64,000 nucleotides of DNA from HIMB11 sp965657135 (lineage in GTDB: Bacteria; Pseudomonadota; Alphaproteobacteria; Rhodobacterales; Rhodobacteraceae). Shown here piece by piece: positions 1 to 8,615 of this stretch. A model generated the notes under the pieces. That model was not told where the DNA came from. It made no database searches and saw only the letters and a list, made by a program, of their open reading frames with translations. A program made the translations under genes and the position numbers. The stretch spans positions 1 to 64,000 of the forward strand of contig CBFHNF010000002.1 in assembly GCA_965657135.1 (NCBI GenBank), written 5' to 3'. How positions within the stretch are numbered: position 1 is the first letter of the stretch; every line of letters begins with the position of its first letter.

Positions 1-609
1 CAACGAGCGTGGCTGAGACTCAGGGTGCAGCTCTGCCAAGTAAGCTGTTGCAGCAAGCGTCAGCGGCGCAGGTTGGCACACCGCAATGACATGGATGTCG
101 CTGCCAAGTTCCATAATGAAATCAATTAGGTAGCGCGTATAATCCTCGACATCGAATTTGCCTGCTGAAACGGGAATGTCGCGTGCGTTGTGCCAGTCTG
201 TGACGTAAACTTCGCAATCTGGGATCAGACTTTTGACGGTTTTACGCAATAGAGTCGCATAATGACCTGACATTGGCGCGACCAACAAAACCTTGCGTGG
301 GGCGGGTTCGCGTTCTGCAACCTCAAAATGAACCAAATCCCCAAAGGGACGCTCGATGATTGGTTTTACAATCACGTCATGATCGCGCCCGTCCTGACAA
401 GTGAATGAGTCAAGCCCCCAATCCGGTTTGACAACCATGCGTTCAAATGAACGTTCGGTCACTTCGCCCCATGCGGCCATCCACTGGACAAATGGGTTTG
501 GGACCATCGCTAATGCTGGATAAGAGGCAAAACTTTTTGCTGTCGCACCCATCCATTGATTGGTGTTTCGCATCGTTTCCATGATGTCATAGCTTGCCAT
601 GTGTCGCAC
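1..609 (-). CDS. phaZ: Intracellular polyhydroxyalkanoate depolymerase PhaZ, N-terminal part (3' end beyond window)
   Basis: Breaks down stored polyhydroxybutyrate granules in the cytoplasm. 203 residues are visible before the left edge. The N-terminus (MASYDIMETMRNTNQW) and the segments WMAAWGEVTERSFERM and APMSGHYATLLR are typical of intracellular PHB depolymerases; VCQP, with Cys about residue 178, matches the cysteine lipase-like box of this family. I chose GTG at 609, giving M-R-H-M-A-S-Y, because AGGA lies 7 nt upstream and relatives begin similarly; ATG at 600 is the alternative. It is divergent from phaC and shares its upstream region, which holds a PhaR-type operator. The C-terminal half, with the remaining catalytic residues, is outside the window. 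Confidence 0.9.
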   Translation of the reverse strand, partial: MRHMASYDIMETMRNTNQWMGATAKSFASYPALAMVPNPFVQWMAAWGEVTERSFERMVVKPDWGLDSFTCQDGRDHDVIVKPIIERPFGDLVHFEVAEREPAPRKVLLVAPMSGHYATLLRKTVKSLIPDCEVYVTDWHNARDIPVSAGKFDVEDYTRYLIDFIMELGSDIHVIAVCQPAPLTLAATAYLAELHPESQPRSL

Positions 610-685
610 GGATTTATCCTTCTTCTGCCTCTTTACGTCGCATAGATTGAACAGGTCTTTGCCAAAGCTGGCAAAAATGTTTATG

Positions 686-696
686 CTGCATAGCAG
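686..696. promoter_or_regulatory. PhaR-type operator CTGC-N3-GCAG between phaZ and phaC
   Basis: Perfect inverted repeat CTGC-ATA-GCAG just upstream of phaC and in the divergent phaZ/phaC gap. It matches the CTGC-N3/4-GCAG pattern described for Paracoccus PhaR. The phaR gene is 2.5 kb away in the same locus. Binding is inferred, not shown. Confidence 0.65.
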
Positions 697-720
697 AAAG
701 AATAAGTGGATTTTTTGAAA

Positions 721-2514
721 ATGACAACCGAAGATAACGAAAACGCTGTTATCCCAGAGGTATTAAAGCAAAACATCGAAACATTAGAAGAGCTAAATCA
801 GCGGCTGGTTTCGGTGTTGCAGAATAAAAAACAAATCAATCCATCGTTGAACGGACCGGGTCAAGATTTAATGGTCAAAGCCTCTCAGGCGTATTGGTCG
901 AACTTGATAGAAAATCCTACCAGTTTAATGGAAAAACAGATTTCCTATTGGGGTAAAACGCTAGAATACTTTGTAGAAGCGCAGCATGCGTTTTCAAAAG
1001 GAAATTTCGCAACTCTGCAAACTACGCATACTCCAGATAGTCGTTTTAAGCACGAAATGTGGTCGTCAAATCCCTACTTTAATTTTGTAAAAGAGCATTA
1101 TTTGCGCACTGCAGAATTAATCAATACCGCTATTGCGGAATTGGATGGAATGGAGCCTAAAGAAAAGCGTCGATTGGAATTTTTTACGCGCCAAATTGTT
1201 GATCTGATGTCACCAAATAATTTCTTAGGGACAAATCCTGAAGCGCTAGAACGCGCGGTGCAAACGCAAGGGCAATCATTGATTGATGGAATGCACAATT
1301 TGATTGCCGACCTAGAGGCAAACGAGGGTGAATTAGTTGTTCGTCTGGCTGATGAGGCTGCGTTTGAGGTGGGAGGAAACATCGCCACAGCGAAAGGAAG
1401 CGTGGTATTTCGTAATGATATGTTGGAACTAATTCAGTATTCCCCAACCACAGAATTAGTGCATGAAACCCCAATCATAATGTTCCCACCTTGGATCAAT
1501 AAATATTATATCCTCGACCTGACTGAGAAAAATAGCCTTATTCGTTGGGTTGTTGATCAGGGGTATACCCTGTTTGTGGTGTCGTGGGTTAATCCGGATG
1601 CGAGCTATGCAAATACGGGATTGGAAGAGTATGTGGCTGATGGATATTTGAAGTCCATCGAAGTTGTAAAGGAAATCACAGAGCAGCCTCACGTCAATGC
1701 AATTGGATATTGTATCGCTGGAACGACCTTGGCGCTTACGCTTTCGTTGCTCAAGCAGCGCGGTGATGACAGTGTGAAATCTGCAACATTCTTCACGGCG
1801 CTTACGGATTTTTCTGAACAGCGCGAATTTACGCCATTTTTGCAAAATGACTTTATTGACGCCATAGAAGAAGAGGTCAATGACAAAGGCATATTAGAAA
1901 GTTTTATCATGGCACGCACGTTTAGTTTCTTGCGGGCGAATGATTTGGTGTACGCCCCAGCGGTCAAAAGTTACATGATGGGCGAAGCGCCGCCTGCGTT
2001 CGATCTACTTTATTGGAATGGGGATGGTTCCAGTTTGCCTGGCAAGATGGCGATTCAGTATTTGCGTGGCTTGTGTCAGGATAACAAATTTGCGGCAAGT
2101 TCCTTTGAACTCTTTGGGCATAACTTGTCGCTTGATGATGTTGATGTCCCATTGTGTTCTGTCGCGTGTGAAACGGATCACATTGCGGCGTGGGTTGATT
2201 GTTATCGCGGTGTCCAAAACATGGGGAGCGCGGACAAAACTTTTATCCTGTCCGAATCTGGTCACATTGCTGGAATTGTGAATCCGCCATCTAAAAAGAA
2301 ATATGGACACTACACGCAGGATGATCTGGGGTTGGCCGCGGATGATTGGAAAGATACTGCAACATTCAATGATGGCAGTTGGTGGCCACGCTGGCAATCA
2401 TGGATTGCCCAGCATTCAGGCCAGAAGGTACCTGCGCGTGCGCCCGGCAACACAGAGTATCCACCGTTGTGCGATGCCCCAGGCACATATGTGTTACGTC
2501 GCTCGCATGTTTAG
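721..2514 (+). CDS. phaC: Class I poly(3-hydroxyalkanoate) synthase PhaC
   Basis: Polymerises 3-hydroxyacyl-CoA into PHA at the granule surface. About 597 residues, the usual length for class I enzymes. Counting from the upstream GTG at 706, the lipase-like box GYCIAG carries nucleophile Cys336; the other triad members fit Asp491 (ETDHIAAW) and His520 (SESGHIAG). The N-terminal 200 residues are the variable helical domain. I prefer ATG at 721 (GGA 10 nt upstream, N-terminus MTTED); GTG at 706 adds five residues. The gene sits in the conserved phaZ/phaC-phaP-phaR order and is preceded by a PhaR-type operator, so expression probably responds to polymer level. Confidence 0.95.
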   Translation: MTTEDNENAVIPEVLKQNIETLEELNQRLVSVLQNKKQINPSLNGPGQDLMVKASQAYWSNLIENPTSLMEKQISYWGKTLEYFVEAQHAFSKGNFATLQTTHTPDSRFKHEMWSSNPYFNFVKEHYLRTAELINTAIAELDGMEPKEKRRLEFFTRQIVDLMSPNNFLGTNPEALERAVQTQGQSLIDGMHNLIADLEANEGELVVRLADEAAFEVGGNIATAKGSVVFRNDMLELIQYSPTTELVHETPIIMFPPWINKYYILDLTEKNSLIRWVVDQGYTLFVVSWVNPDASYANTGLEEYVADGYLKSIEVVKEITEQPHVNAIGYCIAGTTLALTLSLLKQRGDDSVKSATFFTALTDFSEQREFTPFLQNDFIDAIEEEVNDKGILESFIMARTFSFLRANDLVYAPAVKSYMMGEAPPAFDLLYWNGDGSSLPGKMAIQYLRGLCQDNKFAASSFELFGHNLSLDDVDVPLCSVACETDHIAAWVDCYRGVQNMGSADKTFILSESGHIAGIVNPPSKKKYGHYTQDDLGLAADDWKDTATFNDGSWWPRWQSWIAQHSGQKVPARAPGNTEYPPLCDAPGTYVLRRSHV

Positions 2515-2536
2515 CGTAACGTTTTTGTGAAAAATG

Positions 2537-2547
2537 CTGCGACGCAG
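2537..2547. promoter_or_regulatory. PhaR-type operator 1 upstream of phaP
   Basis: CTGC-GAC-GCAG, a perfect CTGC-N3-GCAG site, lying 28 bp before a second identical-pattern site in the phaC-phaP gap. Two sites fit repression of phasin by PhaR, as described in Paracoccus. Confidence 0.65.
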
Positions 2548-2564
2548 AAAAAACACTTGATTTG

Positions 2565-2575
2565 CTGCAGAGCAG
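2565..2575. promoter_or_regulatory. PhaR-type operator 2 upstream of phaP
   Basis: CTGC-AGA-GCAG, inside the slightly longer near-palindrome TTTGCTGCAGAGCAGCAT. It lies 57 bp before the phaP start. Confidence 0.65.
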
Positions 2576-2632
2576 CATTTATAAGGGTATCAAACGCAAG
2601 GCGGGCTTGCGTCGGGTAAAAGGGTTTTTCAA

Positions 2633-3079
2633 ATGAACAAAGTTGAAGATATGACAAAAGCATTCAAAGACATGATGGGCGCATTTCCAGTTGATATGAG
2701 CGCATTTGACGATGCATTCAAAAATACGGCTTCAATGAACGAGAAGCTTTCAAACGTTGCTGTCGAAGCGGCGGAAAAGTCAGCTGAGATTTCAACAAAG
2801 TGGGCAAAAGATACTTTGGCGAAAATCGCGGACGTTTCAAAGGCAAAAGCAGAGCCAGCAGATTATGCAAAAGCGGCGACAGATTTCGCAACTGCTCAGG
2901 CAGAAGTTGCTGCAGAAAACATGGCTGCATTTGCAGAAGTCGCGAAAAAAGTTCAAATGGATACTGTTGAACTTCTGATGTCAACTGGCAAAAGCATGTC
3001 AGAAGAAGCGACTGCAGCCGTAAAGAAAGCGACTGCAGACGTAACAGCGGCGACCAAAAAGGCAGCTGCAGCGAAGTAA
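2633..3079 (+). CDS. phaP: Phasin (PHA granule-associated protein)
   Basis: Small amphipathic protein that coats PHB granules and controls their size and number. 148 residues, rich in Ala, Lys and Glu, with a largely helical pattern and an alanine/lysine-rich tail (KKATADVTAATKKAAAAK), all typical of alphaproteobacterial phasins of the Phasin_2 type. There is no signal peptide. The start ATG is the first in frame after the double operator. It lies between phaC and phaR, and a strong hairpin with a T-run follows, so it is probably expressed as its own abundant transcript. Confidence 0.92.
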   Translation: MNKVEDMTKAFKDMMGAFPVDMSAFDDAFKNTASMNEKLSNVAVEAAEKSAEISTKWAKDTLAKIADVSKAKAEPADYAKAATDFATAQAEVAAENMAAFAEVAKKVQMDTVELLMSTGKSMSEEATAAVKKATADVTAATKKAAAAK

Positions 3080-3106
3080 TTCGCTACGCAAAATGATTGT
3101 TTGAAC

Positions 3107-3137
3107 GGGTGCGTGTGATCGCACCCTTTCTTTTTTT
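3107..3137 (+). terminator. Rho-independent terminator after phaP
   Basis: Stem GGGTGCG/CGCACCC (7 bp) with a 6-nt loop TGTGAT, followed by TTTCTTTTTTT. It separates phaP from phaR. Confidence 0.9.
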
Positions 3138-3157
3138 GCTGCAATCGCTAATCTATG

Positions 3158-3169
3158 CTGCAACGCTGC
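3158..3169. promoter_or_regulatory. Degenerate PhaR-type site upstream of phaR
   Basis: GCTGC-AAC-GCTGC lies 20-30 bp before the phaR start. It differs by one base from CTGC-N3-GCAG (GCTG in place of GCAG). It may support weak autoregulation of phaR; this is inference from position and similarity. Confidence 0.4.
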
Positions 3170-3188
3170 ATTTTGAGGGAGAATCGTT

Positions 3189-3734
3189 GTGGCCAACGCA
3201 AAAGAAAAACTGCTGATCAAGCGCTATGCGAGCCGCCGTTTGTATAACACTGAAACCAGCGATTACGTCACACTTGAGGACATATCTGGATTTATCCGTG
3301 ATGGTCGCGATGTTCAGATCATTGACCTAAAATCTGGAGATGATCTGACACGGCAATATTTGTTGCAAATCATCGCCGAACATGAAAGCCGTGGAGAGAA
3401 CGTATTGCCGGTAGACGTATTGACGGATTTGGTAAGAAGTTACACAAATCAGGCCGTCTCTGTAGTTCCTCAATTTCTGTCGATGTCATTTGACATGCTT
3501 CGTGATGGTCAAAACAAAGTCATGGAAAACATGAGCATGAATCCAATAAATTCTATGCCTGGTTTTGAAGCCATGAAAGCACAACAAGAAGCGTTTATGA
3601 AAGCATTTGGTTTTCCTTCTGTCGATCAGGCCTCCTCAGAAACGGCGGAACAAGGTTCTCCGAATAATGAACTGGACGCCATCAAGGAACAGCTTGCTGC
3701 ATTACAAGAGCAACTTTCCAAGATGGGAAAATAG
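3189..3734 (+). CDS. phaR: Polyhydroxyalkanoate synthesis repressor PhaR
   Basis: DNA-binding repressor that also binds PHB; polymer accumulation releases it from phasin and synthase promoters. 181 residues. The N-terminal domain (about 8-65; IKRYASRRLYNTETSDYVTL, then FIRDGRDVQIIDLKSGDDLT) is the PHB_acc_N DNA-binding region, followed by the PHB_acc domain (about 70-110) and a glutamine-rich C-terminal helix (EQLAALQEQL). The start is GTG, supported by GAGGGAGAA just upstream. Its presumed targets, the CTGC-N3-GCAG sites, occur before phaC/phaZ and phaP and, in weaker form, before itself. Confidence 0.95.
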   Translation: MANAKEKLLIKRYASRRLYNTETSDYVTLEDISGFIRDGRDVQIIDLKSGDDLTRQYLLQIIAEHESRGENVLPVDVLTDLVRSYTNQAVSVVPQFLSMSFDMLRDGQNKVMENMSMNPINSMPGFEAMKAQQEAFMKAFGFPSVDQASSETAEQGSPNNELDAIKEQLAALQEQLSKMGK

Positions 3735-3800
3735 GCCAAGGATAATTTGTTTAAAGCGCACACTTTGAATTTAGGGCGACTGATTTCACGTTTTAACCCG

Positions 3801-3827
3801 GGAATTTTGCTAACCAGCCAAAATTCC
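3801..3827. terminator. Hairpin between convergent phaR and amine-oxidase genes
   Basis: Perfect 9-bp inverted repeat GGAATTTTG/CAAAATTCC with a 9-nt loop, in the short gap between two convergent genes. No U-run follows on either strand, so it is only a possible bidirectional terminator. Confidence 0.4.
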
Positions 3828-3830
3828 AAA

Positions 3831-5138
3831 CTAAATTCTAAAACGGTCTCGCAAACCGTACCACGTTAGTGCCAGCGCTAAAATGGGTGACTGCAGATAC
3901 GTGCCGCCTGGAAACCGTTGGCTTGGGACGGCTGCCATTGCATCAAATCCAGAACTGTCGCCATGAATTGCCTTCGCAATCAGTTGTCCTGCGTGCGTTG
4001 CTGTTCCAATCCCATGACCCGAATATCCAAGCGCTGCCCAGGTATTTCGAGAAGGTCGCGAGAAATAGGGCATGCGTCGCATTGTGATGCCAAGCGTTCC
4101 GCCCCACGCATAATCTATTTTAGTATCACCTAATTGTGGGAATATCTCTGACATCGGTTTTCTGACTGTTGCGGCGATATCGGCAGGAAATTTATAGCTA
4201 TAATTTTCACCACCTCCAAATAAGAGACGATTGTCAGGCGTTTTTCGAAAATAATTGATGACAAATTTGCTATCTGCGATGGCTACATTTTCATTGGGAA
4301 TAACATCTAATTCCTCTCTTAAAGGTTCAGTAGTCGCAATGAAATTGTTGATTGGCATAATACGTGTGGCAAGGCTGGGTACTAAATTACCCAAATATCC
4401 ATTACAGGCGTAAACAACATGTTCGCATGAAACATGACCTTGTCCAGTATGGACATGGTTGCGTATTTTGTGCTGCGAAACCCGGGTGACCAATGAATTT
4501 TCAAAGATTGTCACACCAATTTTCTGCGCAGCATTTGCCAGCCCCAAAACATAATTCAACGGATGTAAGTGTGCGGCATTCCAATCGATGAAACCACCAA
4601 AATAGGCCGAAGTATTGCATATCTCGCGGCCTTCGGAAACGCTCAAAGCCTTGATGTGAGATGCCCCGTAGGTTTTGTTTAAGAAATCAGCATAGGAACG
4701 CATCTGGTCACCAATGCGTTGGGTGTGACCTAAATTTGCGACACCAGGCTTAAGATCACAATCGATATCGAAACGATTGATGAGTGACTTAACCAAGGCT
4801 TGTGCATCTAGCGCCATATCCCACAACACTTGCGCGCTTTTAGTGCCGACAAGACTGATCAGATCATCCTGATCCATCCTTTGACCCATGCCCAATTGAC
4901 CGCCATTGCGTCCTGATGCACCAAAACCGATGCGCTGTGCATCAAGCACAACAACCGAATAGCCGAATTCGGCCAAGTGGAGCGCAGTGGAGATACCCGT
5001 AAAGCCTGCACCAATGATGCAGACATCTGTTGTTACTTCACCTTCAAGTGAAGGACAAACAGGCAGATGTTTCGCAGTGGCTGAGTACCAGCTTTCAGGA
5101 TGTTCACCTGGACGATCATTGGAAAAAAGAAGATTCAT
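3831..5138 (-). CDS. FAD-dependent oxidoreductase, gamma-glutamylputrescine oxidase (PuuB)-like
   Basis: DAO-family flavoenzyme of 435 residues. The FAD Rossmann motif IIGAGFTGIS is at residues 41-50, and the C-terminal FAD segment GYSGHGIGTATHAG matches PuuB/OrdL-type oxidases. The likely reaction is oxidative deamination of a gamma-glutamylated amine to an aldehyde plus ammonia and peroxide, in the cytosol. It is the last gene of a minus-strand operon and overlaps the upstream glutamine-synthetase-like gene by 4 bp (ATGA). The neighbouring ligases and transporter support an amine or polyamine route. No PuuC-type aldehyde dehydrogenase is next to it, so the next step must be encoded elsewhere. 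The substrate is not certain. Confidence 0.85.
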   Translation of the reverse strand: MNLLFSNDRPGEHPESWYSATAKHLPVCPSLEGEVTTDVCIIGAGFTGISTALHLAEFGYSVVVLDAQRIGFGASGRNGGQLGMGQRMDQDDLISLVGTKSAQVLWDMALDAQALVKSLINRFDIDCDLKPGVANLGHTQRIGDQMRSYADFLNKTYGASHIKALSVSEGREICNTSAYFGGFIDWNAAHLHPLNYVLGLANAAQKIGVTIFENSLVTRVSQHKIRNHVHTGQGHVSCEHVVYACNGYLGNLVPSLATRIMPINNFIATTEPLREELDVIPNENVAIADSKFVINYFRKTPDNRLLFGGGENYSYKFPADIAATVRKPMSEIFPQLGDTKIDYAWGGTLGITMRRMPYFSRPSRNTWAALGYSGHGIGTATHAGQLIAKAIHGDSSGFDAMAAVPSQRFPGGTYLQSPILALALTWYGLRDRFRI

Positions 5139-6505
5139 ACATTTAACAGCAGATGTTCACGTTCCCAAGGGCTGATCACTTGTAAAAACTCTTCATATTC
5201 GGTGCGTTTTACGATGGAATATACACGCGCAAACTCGGTACCCAGTATTTCATGTAGGTCAACAGATGCTTCAAATAAATCAAGAGCATCGCCCATTACG
5301 CGGGGAATATCCTCATCACCTTCATAAGCGTCGCCCTTAAATTGTTTCGTTGGGCGAATTTCGTTAATCATGCCCAAATATCCACAGGCAAGCGAAGCTG
5401 CAATGCCCAAGTAGGGGTTGCAATCCATCCCTGCCAATCGGTTTTCAACACGTCGTCCTTTTGCATCAGACAGAGGAATTCGTATTCCAGTTGTCCGATT
5501 GTCACGTGCCCATTCCAAGTTAATAGGAGCTGCATGATCCTTGACATAACGACGATAAGAATTGACATAGGGTGCCAGCACAGCGATTGCCGCTGGTAGG
5601 TATTTTTGCAGTCCGCCAATGAAATAGAAAAACAAATCTGTTTCACCGCCCTGCGGTCCCGAAAATACATTCTGTCCGGTTTCGATGTCGATGATTGAAT
5701 GGTGTATATGCATTGCACTACCAGGCTCATCTTCGATCGGTTTTGCCATAAAGGTTGCAAAGCAGTCATGGCGCAAGGCAGCCTCTCTAATGAGGCGTTT
5801 GAAATAAAATACCTCATCCGCAAGTCGGACAGGATCCCCGTGACGCAGGTTTATTTCTAACTGACCCGCTCCACCTTCTTGAGTAATGCCGTCAATTTCG
5901 AATCCTTGCGCCTCTGCAAAATCATAGATGTCGTCAATGACAGGGCCAAATTCATCGACGGCAGTCATAGAGTACGCCTGCCGCGCAGCTGCGGGGCGCC
6001 CAGAACGCCCCATCATTGGCTGAATTGATTTGGCAGGGTCAATGTTTCGAGCGACTAGGAAAAATTCCATTTCTGGAGCGACAACGGGCCTCCATCCTTT
6101 TTGTTCATAAAGGCCAACGACGCGTTTAAGGACATTTCGTGGTGCAAAGGGAACGGGTTCGCCCTTGCGGTCAAAAGCATCATGAATGACTTGCAGGGTC
6201 CAGTCACCTGTCCATGGGGCTGCAGACGTGGTCGAATGATCCGGGCGCAAAATCATGTCTCGTTCGATAAACCCTTCGTCTCCAGCGGCTTCACCCCAAT
6301 CCCCTGTGATGGTTTGATAGAAAATTGAATCCGGCAAATGAAACGACCCTTGGCGTGCATACTTTGCCGCCGGCACGGCTTTGCCGCGCGCAATCCCAGG
6401 CAGGTCAGCGATAATGCATTCGACCTCGTCTAGTTTGCGCCCCTCAAGGTAAGTTTGTGCATGCTGAGGAAGCGATGTTAAAAATGTTTCAAGGTTGTTG
6501 GACAT
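5135..6505 (-). CDS. Glutamine synthetase-family ligase, gamma-glutamylpolyamine synthetase (PuuA)-like
   Basis: 456 residues with the catalytic domain of type I glutamine synthetases: PEMEF (144-148), EGGAGQLEINL (210-220), MAKP plus SAMHIHHS (253-270) and NRTTGIRIP (336-344). The N-terminus and the PMMGRSGRP insert match GlnT/PuuA-type enzymes that join glutamate to an amine rather than to ammonia. It overlaps the oxidase gene by 4 bp and the upstream amidotransferase gene by 1 bp (TAATG), so translation is coupled. A second, diverged family member lies two genes upstream. Substrate could be putrescine or another amine; sequence alone does not settle this. Confidence 0.88.
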   Translation of the reverse strand: MSNNLETFLTSLPQHAQTYLEGRKLDEVECIIADLPGIARGKAVPAAKYARQGSFHLPDSIFYQTITGDWGEAAGDEGFIERDMILRPDHSTTSAAPWTGDWTLQVIHDAFDRKGEPVPFAPRNVLKRVVGLYEQKGWRPVVAPEMEFFLVARNIDPAKSIQPMMGRSGRPAAARQAYSMTAVDEFGPVIDDIYDFAEAQGFEIDGITQEGGAGQLEINLRHGDPVRLADEVFYFKRLIREAALRHDCFATFMAKPIEDEPGSAMHIHHSIIDIETGQNVFSGPQGGETDLFFYFIGGLQKYLPAAIAVLAPYVNSYRRYVKDHAAPINLEWARDNRTTGIRIPLSDAKGRRVENRLAGMDCNPYLGIAASLACGYLGMINEIRPTKQFKGDAYEGDEDIPRVMGDALDLFEASVDLHEILGTEFARVYSIVKRTEYEEFLQVISPWEREHLLLNV

Positions 6506-7188
6506 TACGTCCTCTTTTCTTGTTGGAAATGGCGTGCGATTTTATCGGCCATTTCGGGTTGTGCAGCCTGCGTACCAAGGCGCGATTGCGCAGTTGCAAG
6601 CAAAGGTTCAGGAACGACGCCTTGTCCACGGTGATCAATTAACCCCTTTGTGAAGGATGCGTCAAATTCTGGGTGCGGCTGAAAGGAAAGAATGTGATCG
6701 CCATAACGAAGTACTGCGTTTTCACAAAAATCAGACTGGCCAATTACGCGCGCATCGGGGGGAAGCGATACAACCTGATCCTGATGCCATGCATTTAGAG
6801 AATATATTTGACCATCAATGATATAATCATTCAATCCGACGCTCCATCCGTGCCTAAATTTTTCGACACGTCCACCCAAGGCCTGCGCAATAATTTGATG
6901 CCCAAAGCACACGCCCACCAACGGGCGCTTAATTTGATGAATTTGGCGGATTAGGTTCTCTAGTGGTGGAATCCACGCATGTGGTTCATATGCACCATGC
7001 TTAGATCCAGTGATTAACCAGCCATCAGCGGCTTCTGCACCAGAAGGGAATTCATTATCCACAACCGCATAGGTTTCAAATTCAAATTCATATTGACCCA
7101 AGAGTTTGCGAAATAAAGCGTCATAATCGCCCAAATCTGCTATGAGGGCGTCTGGGGAGTGGCCTGTCGCAAGAATGCCAATTTTCAT
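6505..7188 (-). CDS. Class I glutamine amidotransferase (GMP synthase-like GATase domain)
   Basis: Stand-alone 227-residue class I glutaminase domain. The catalytic triad is visible: Cys94 in GVCFGHQ, His172 and Glu174 in FQPHPEF. The GVCFGHQIIAQALGG pattern is of the GMP-synthase-like (COG0518) type rather than the classic PuuD peptidase type. In this operon it probably hydrolyses a gamma-glutamyl amide bond, releasing glutamate after the amine has been oxidised, so it may play the PuuD role. That role is inferred from its place between two glutamine-synthetase-like ligases and an amine oxidase. Confidence 0.85.
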   Translation of the reverse strand: MKIGILATGHSPDALIADLGDYDALFRKLLGQYEFEFETYAVVDNEFPSGAEAADGWLITGSKHGAYEPHAWIPPLENLIRQIHQIKRPLVGVCFGHQIIAQALGGRVEKFRHGWSVGLNDYIIDGQIYSLNAWHQDQVVSLPPDARVIGQSDFCENAVLRYGDHILSFQPHPEFDASFTKGLIDHRGQGVVPEPLLATAQSRLGTQAAQPEMADKIARHFQQEKRT

Positions 7189-7215
7189 CGTTTCAGCCTA
7201 TATTTTTGTCTGCAA

Positions 7216-8532
7216 TCATACGGATTCCAGATATGTTTTCCAATGTTCAGAAGCATCAATCTCAGCCAAGAGTGTGAGTTCTTGTTGTTTGGTCATACAA
7301 AGATTTTCGATTAACGCCTGTGGAAGAATGCGTGCAATCAGTGGATCGCTTTCAAAAGCATCAATCGCATCTTGCCATGTGGGTGCCATTTGGGGGAGAT
7401 CCAAGTCGTAGGCATTGCCCGTAATCGGATCTGGAGGGGATAGTTCGTCCTCAATTCCTGCGAGTGCTGCGCCCAAAATCATACTAAGGATCAGGTACGG
7501 ATTGATATCTCCACCGGCTACGCGGTGTTCAATACGGCGTGCTTTGGGATGGCTTTCTGGAATGCGAAGTGCTGACGTGCGGTTCTCATAGGCCCAACTT
7601 AACCCTGTCGGTGCATGAGAGTTTGGCATAAGTCGATCGTAACTGTTGCCATGTGGGGCAAAGACAAGTGTTGAGGCAGACATGGCCGCCAAGCATCCTG
7701 CGATGGCTTGAAGCAGTAAAGGTGTTCCTTCTGCGCCGCCGTTATCAAAGATATTGTGTCCATCTTCGTCCAAAATGGAAAAGTGTACATGCATGCCATT
7801 TCCGGCCTCTTGCAGAAATGGTTTTGCCATAAATGTTGCGGCCATTCCGTGTTTGCGCGCCAATCCACGTACGAGTGATTTAAACAACCACGTGTCATCG
7901 GCCGCGCGCATTGCATCGCAATGGTTCAAGTTTATCTCGAATTGACCCAAGCCGGCTTCGGAAATCGCGGTTTGCGCGTCGATTCCCATGCGAGCGCATG
8001 CGTCATAAAGTTCGGAGAAATAGGCGTCAAAACTGTCCAATTGGCGCAACGACATATAAGCACGACCAGTTAGGGGGCGACCACTTTGCGGATTAATGGG
8101 TGGACTTAGCCTATCTTGGGTATCGTCGACCAAATAAAATTCCAGCTCGGTGGCGGCTACAACCTGCCATCCGCGTGTGGCGTATCGATCTAGCACGCGG
8201 GCAAGTGCATGACGCGGGTCACCCGAAAATGGAGTATGATCGGCCTGAAAGGTCCACATTGGAACCAAAAATGTGGGTACGTTTAACCACGGCATTGGTA
8301 CTGGGCCACGATCTGTCGGTAGCAGAATGCCATCTGGATCCCCGGTTTCGAAAACCAGAGGACTATTTTTGATATCTGACCCCCAAACATCTAGGTTCAG
8401 TGCGGACAAAGGCAGTTTTATTGTGCCTTCGTTAATTGTTTTGTAATCGGCGATCGGTAGACGCTTTCCCCGCATCTGACCGTTCAAGTCGCATGTTGCG
8501 ACCCGAAACGTGCCGAATTGCTCCAATTCCAT
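7216..8532 (-). CDS. Second glutamine synthetase-family ligase
   Basis: 438 residues with all main glutamine synthetase motifs: ATELEFYL (127-134), EAGLGQFEINL (192-202), MAKP (235-238), GNGMHVHFS (244-252) and NRTSALRIP. It is clearly diverged from the neighbouring paralogue at 5135-6505 and, like it, belongs to the gamma-glutamyl-amine ligase side of the family rather than housekeeping GlnA. GGGG precedes the ATG. An 18-bp palindrome lies just upstream, so this and the three following genes may have their own promoter within the transporter-ligase operon. Two different ligases suggest either two substrates or a hetero-oligomer. Confidence 0.85.
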   Translation of the reverse strand: MELEQFGTFRVATCDLNGQMRGKRLPIADYKTINEGTIKLPLSALNLDVWGSDIKNSPLVFETGDPDGILLPTDRGPVPMPWLNVPTFLVPMWTFQADHTPFSGDPRHALARVLDRYATRGWQVVAATELEFYLVDDTQDRLSPPINPQSGRPLTGRAYMSLRQLDSFDAYFSELYDACARMGIDAQTAISEAGLGQFEINLNHCDAMRAADDTWLFKSLVRGLARKHGMAATFMAKPFLQEAGNGMHVHFSILDEDGHNIFDNGGAEGTPLLLQAIAGCLAAMSASTLVFAPHGNSYDRLMPNSHAPTGLSWAYENRTSALRIPESHPKARRIEHRVAGGDINPYLILSMILGAALAGIEDELSPPDPITGNAYDLDLPQMAPTWQDAIDAFESDPLIARILPQALIENLCMTKQQELTLLAEIDASEHWKTYLESV

Positions 8533-8546
8533 GAGAGCCCCATTTC

Positions 8547-8564
8547 ATAATTTGATCAAATTAT
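8547..8564. promoter_or_regulatory. 18-bp perfect palindrome upstream of second GS-like gene
   Basis: ATAATTTGATCAAATTAT is a perfect palindrome 15-32 bp before the start of the GS-like gene at 8532. Its core TTTGATCAAA recurs before the transporter ATPase gene at 11904, suggesting one regulator for both parts of the cluster. The regulator is not identified. Confidence 0.55.
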
Positions 8565-8615
8565 TTCACCACGCTTGCCTTTTGTCTAGTAGCGAGGTGA
8601 TTTTTTTTGCTTTGC

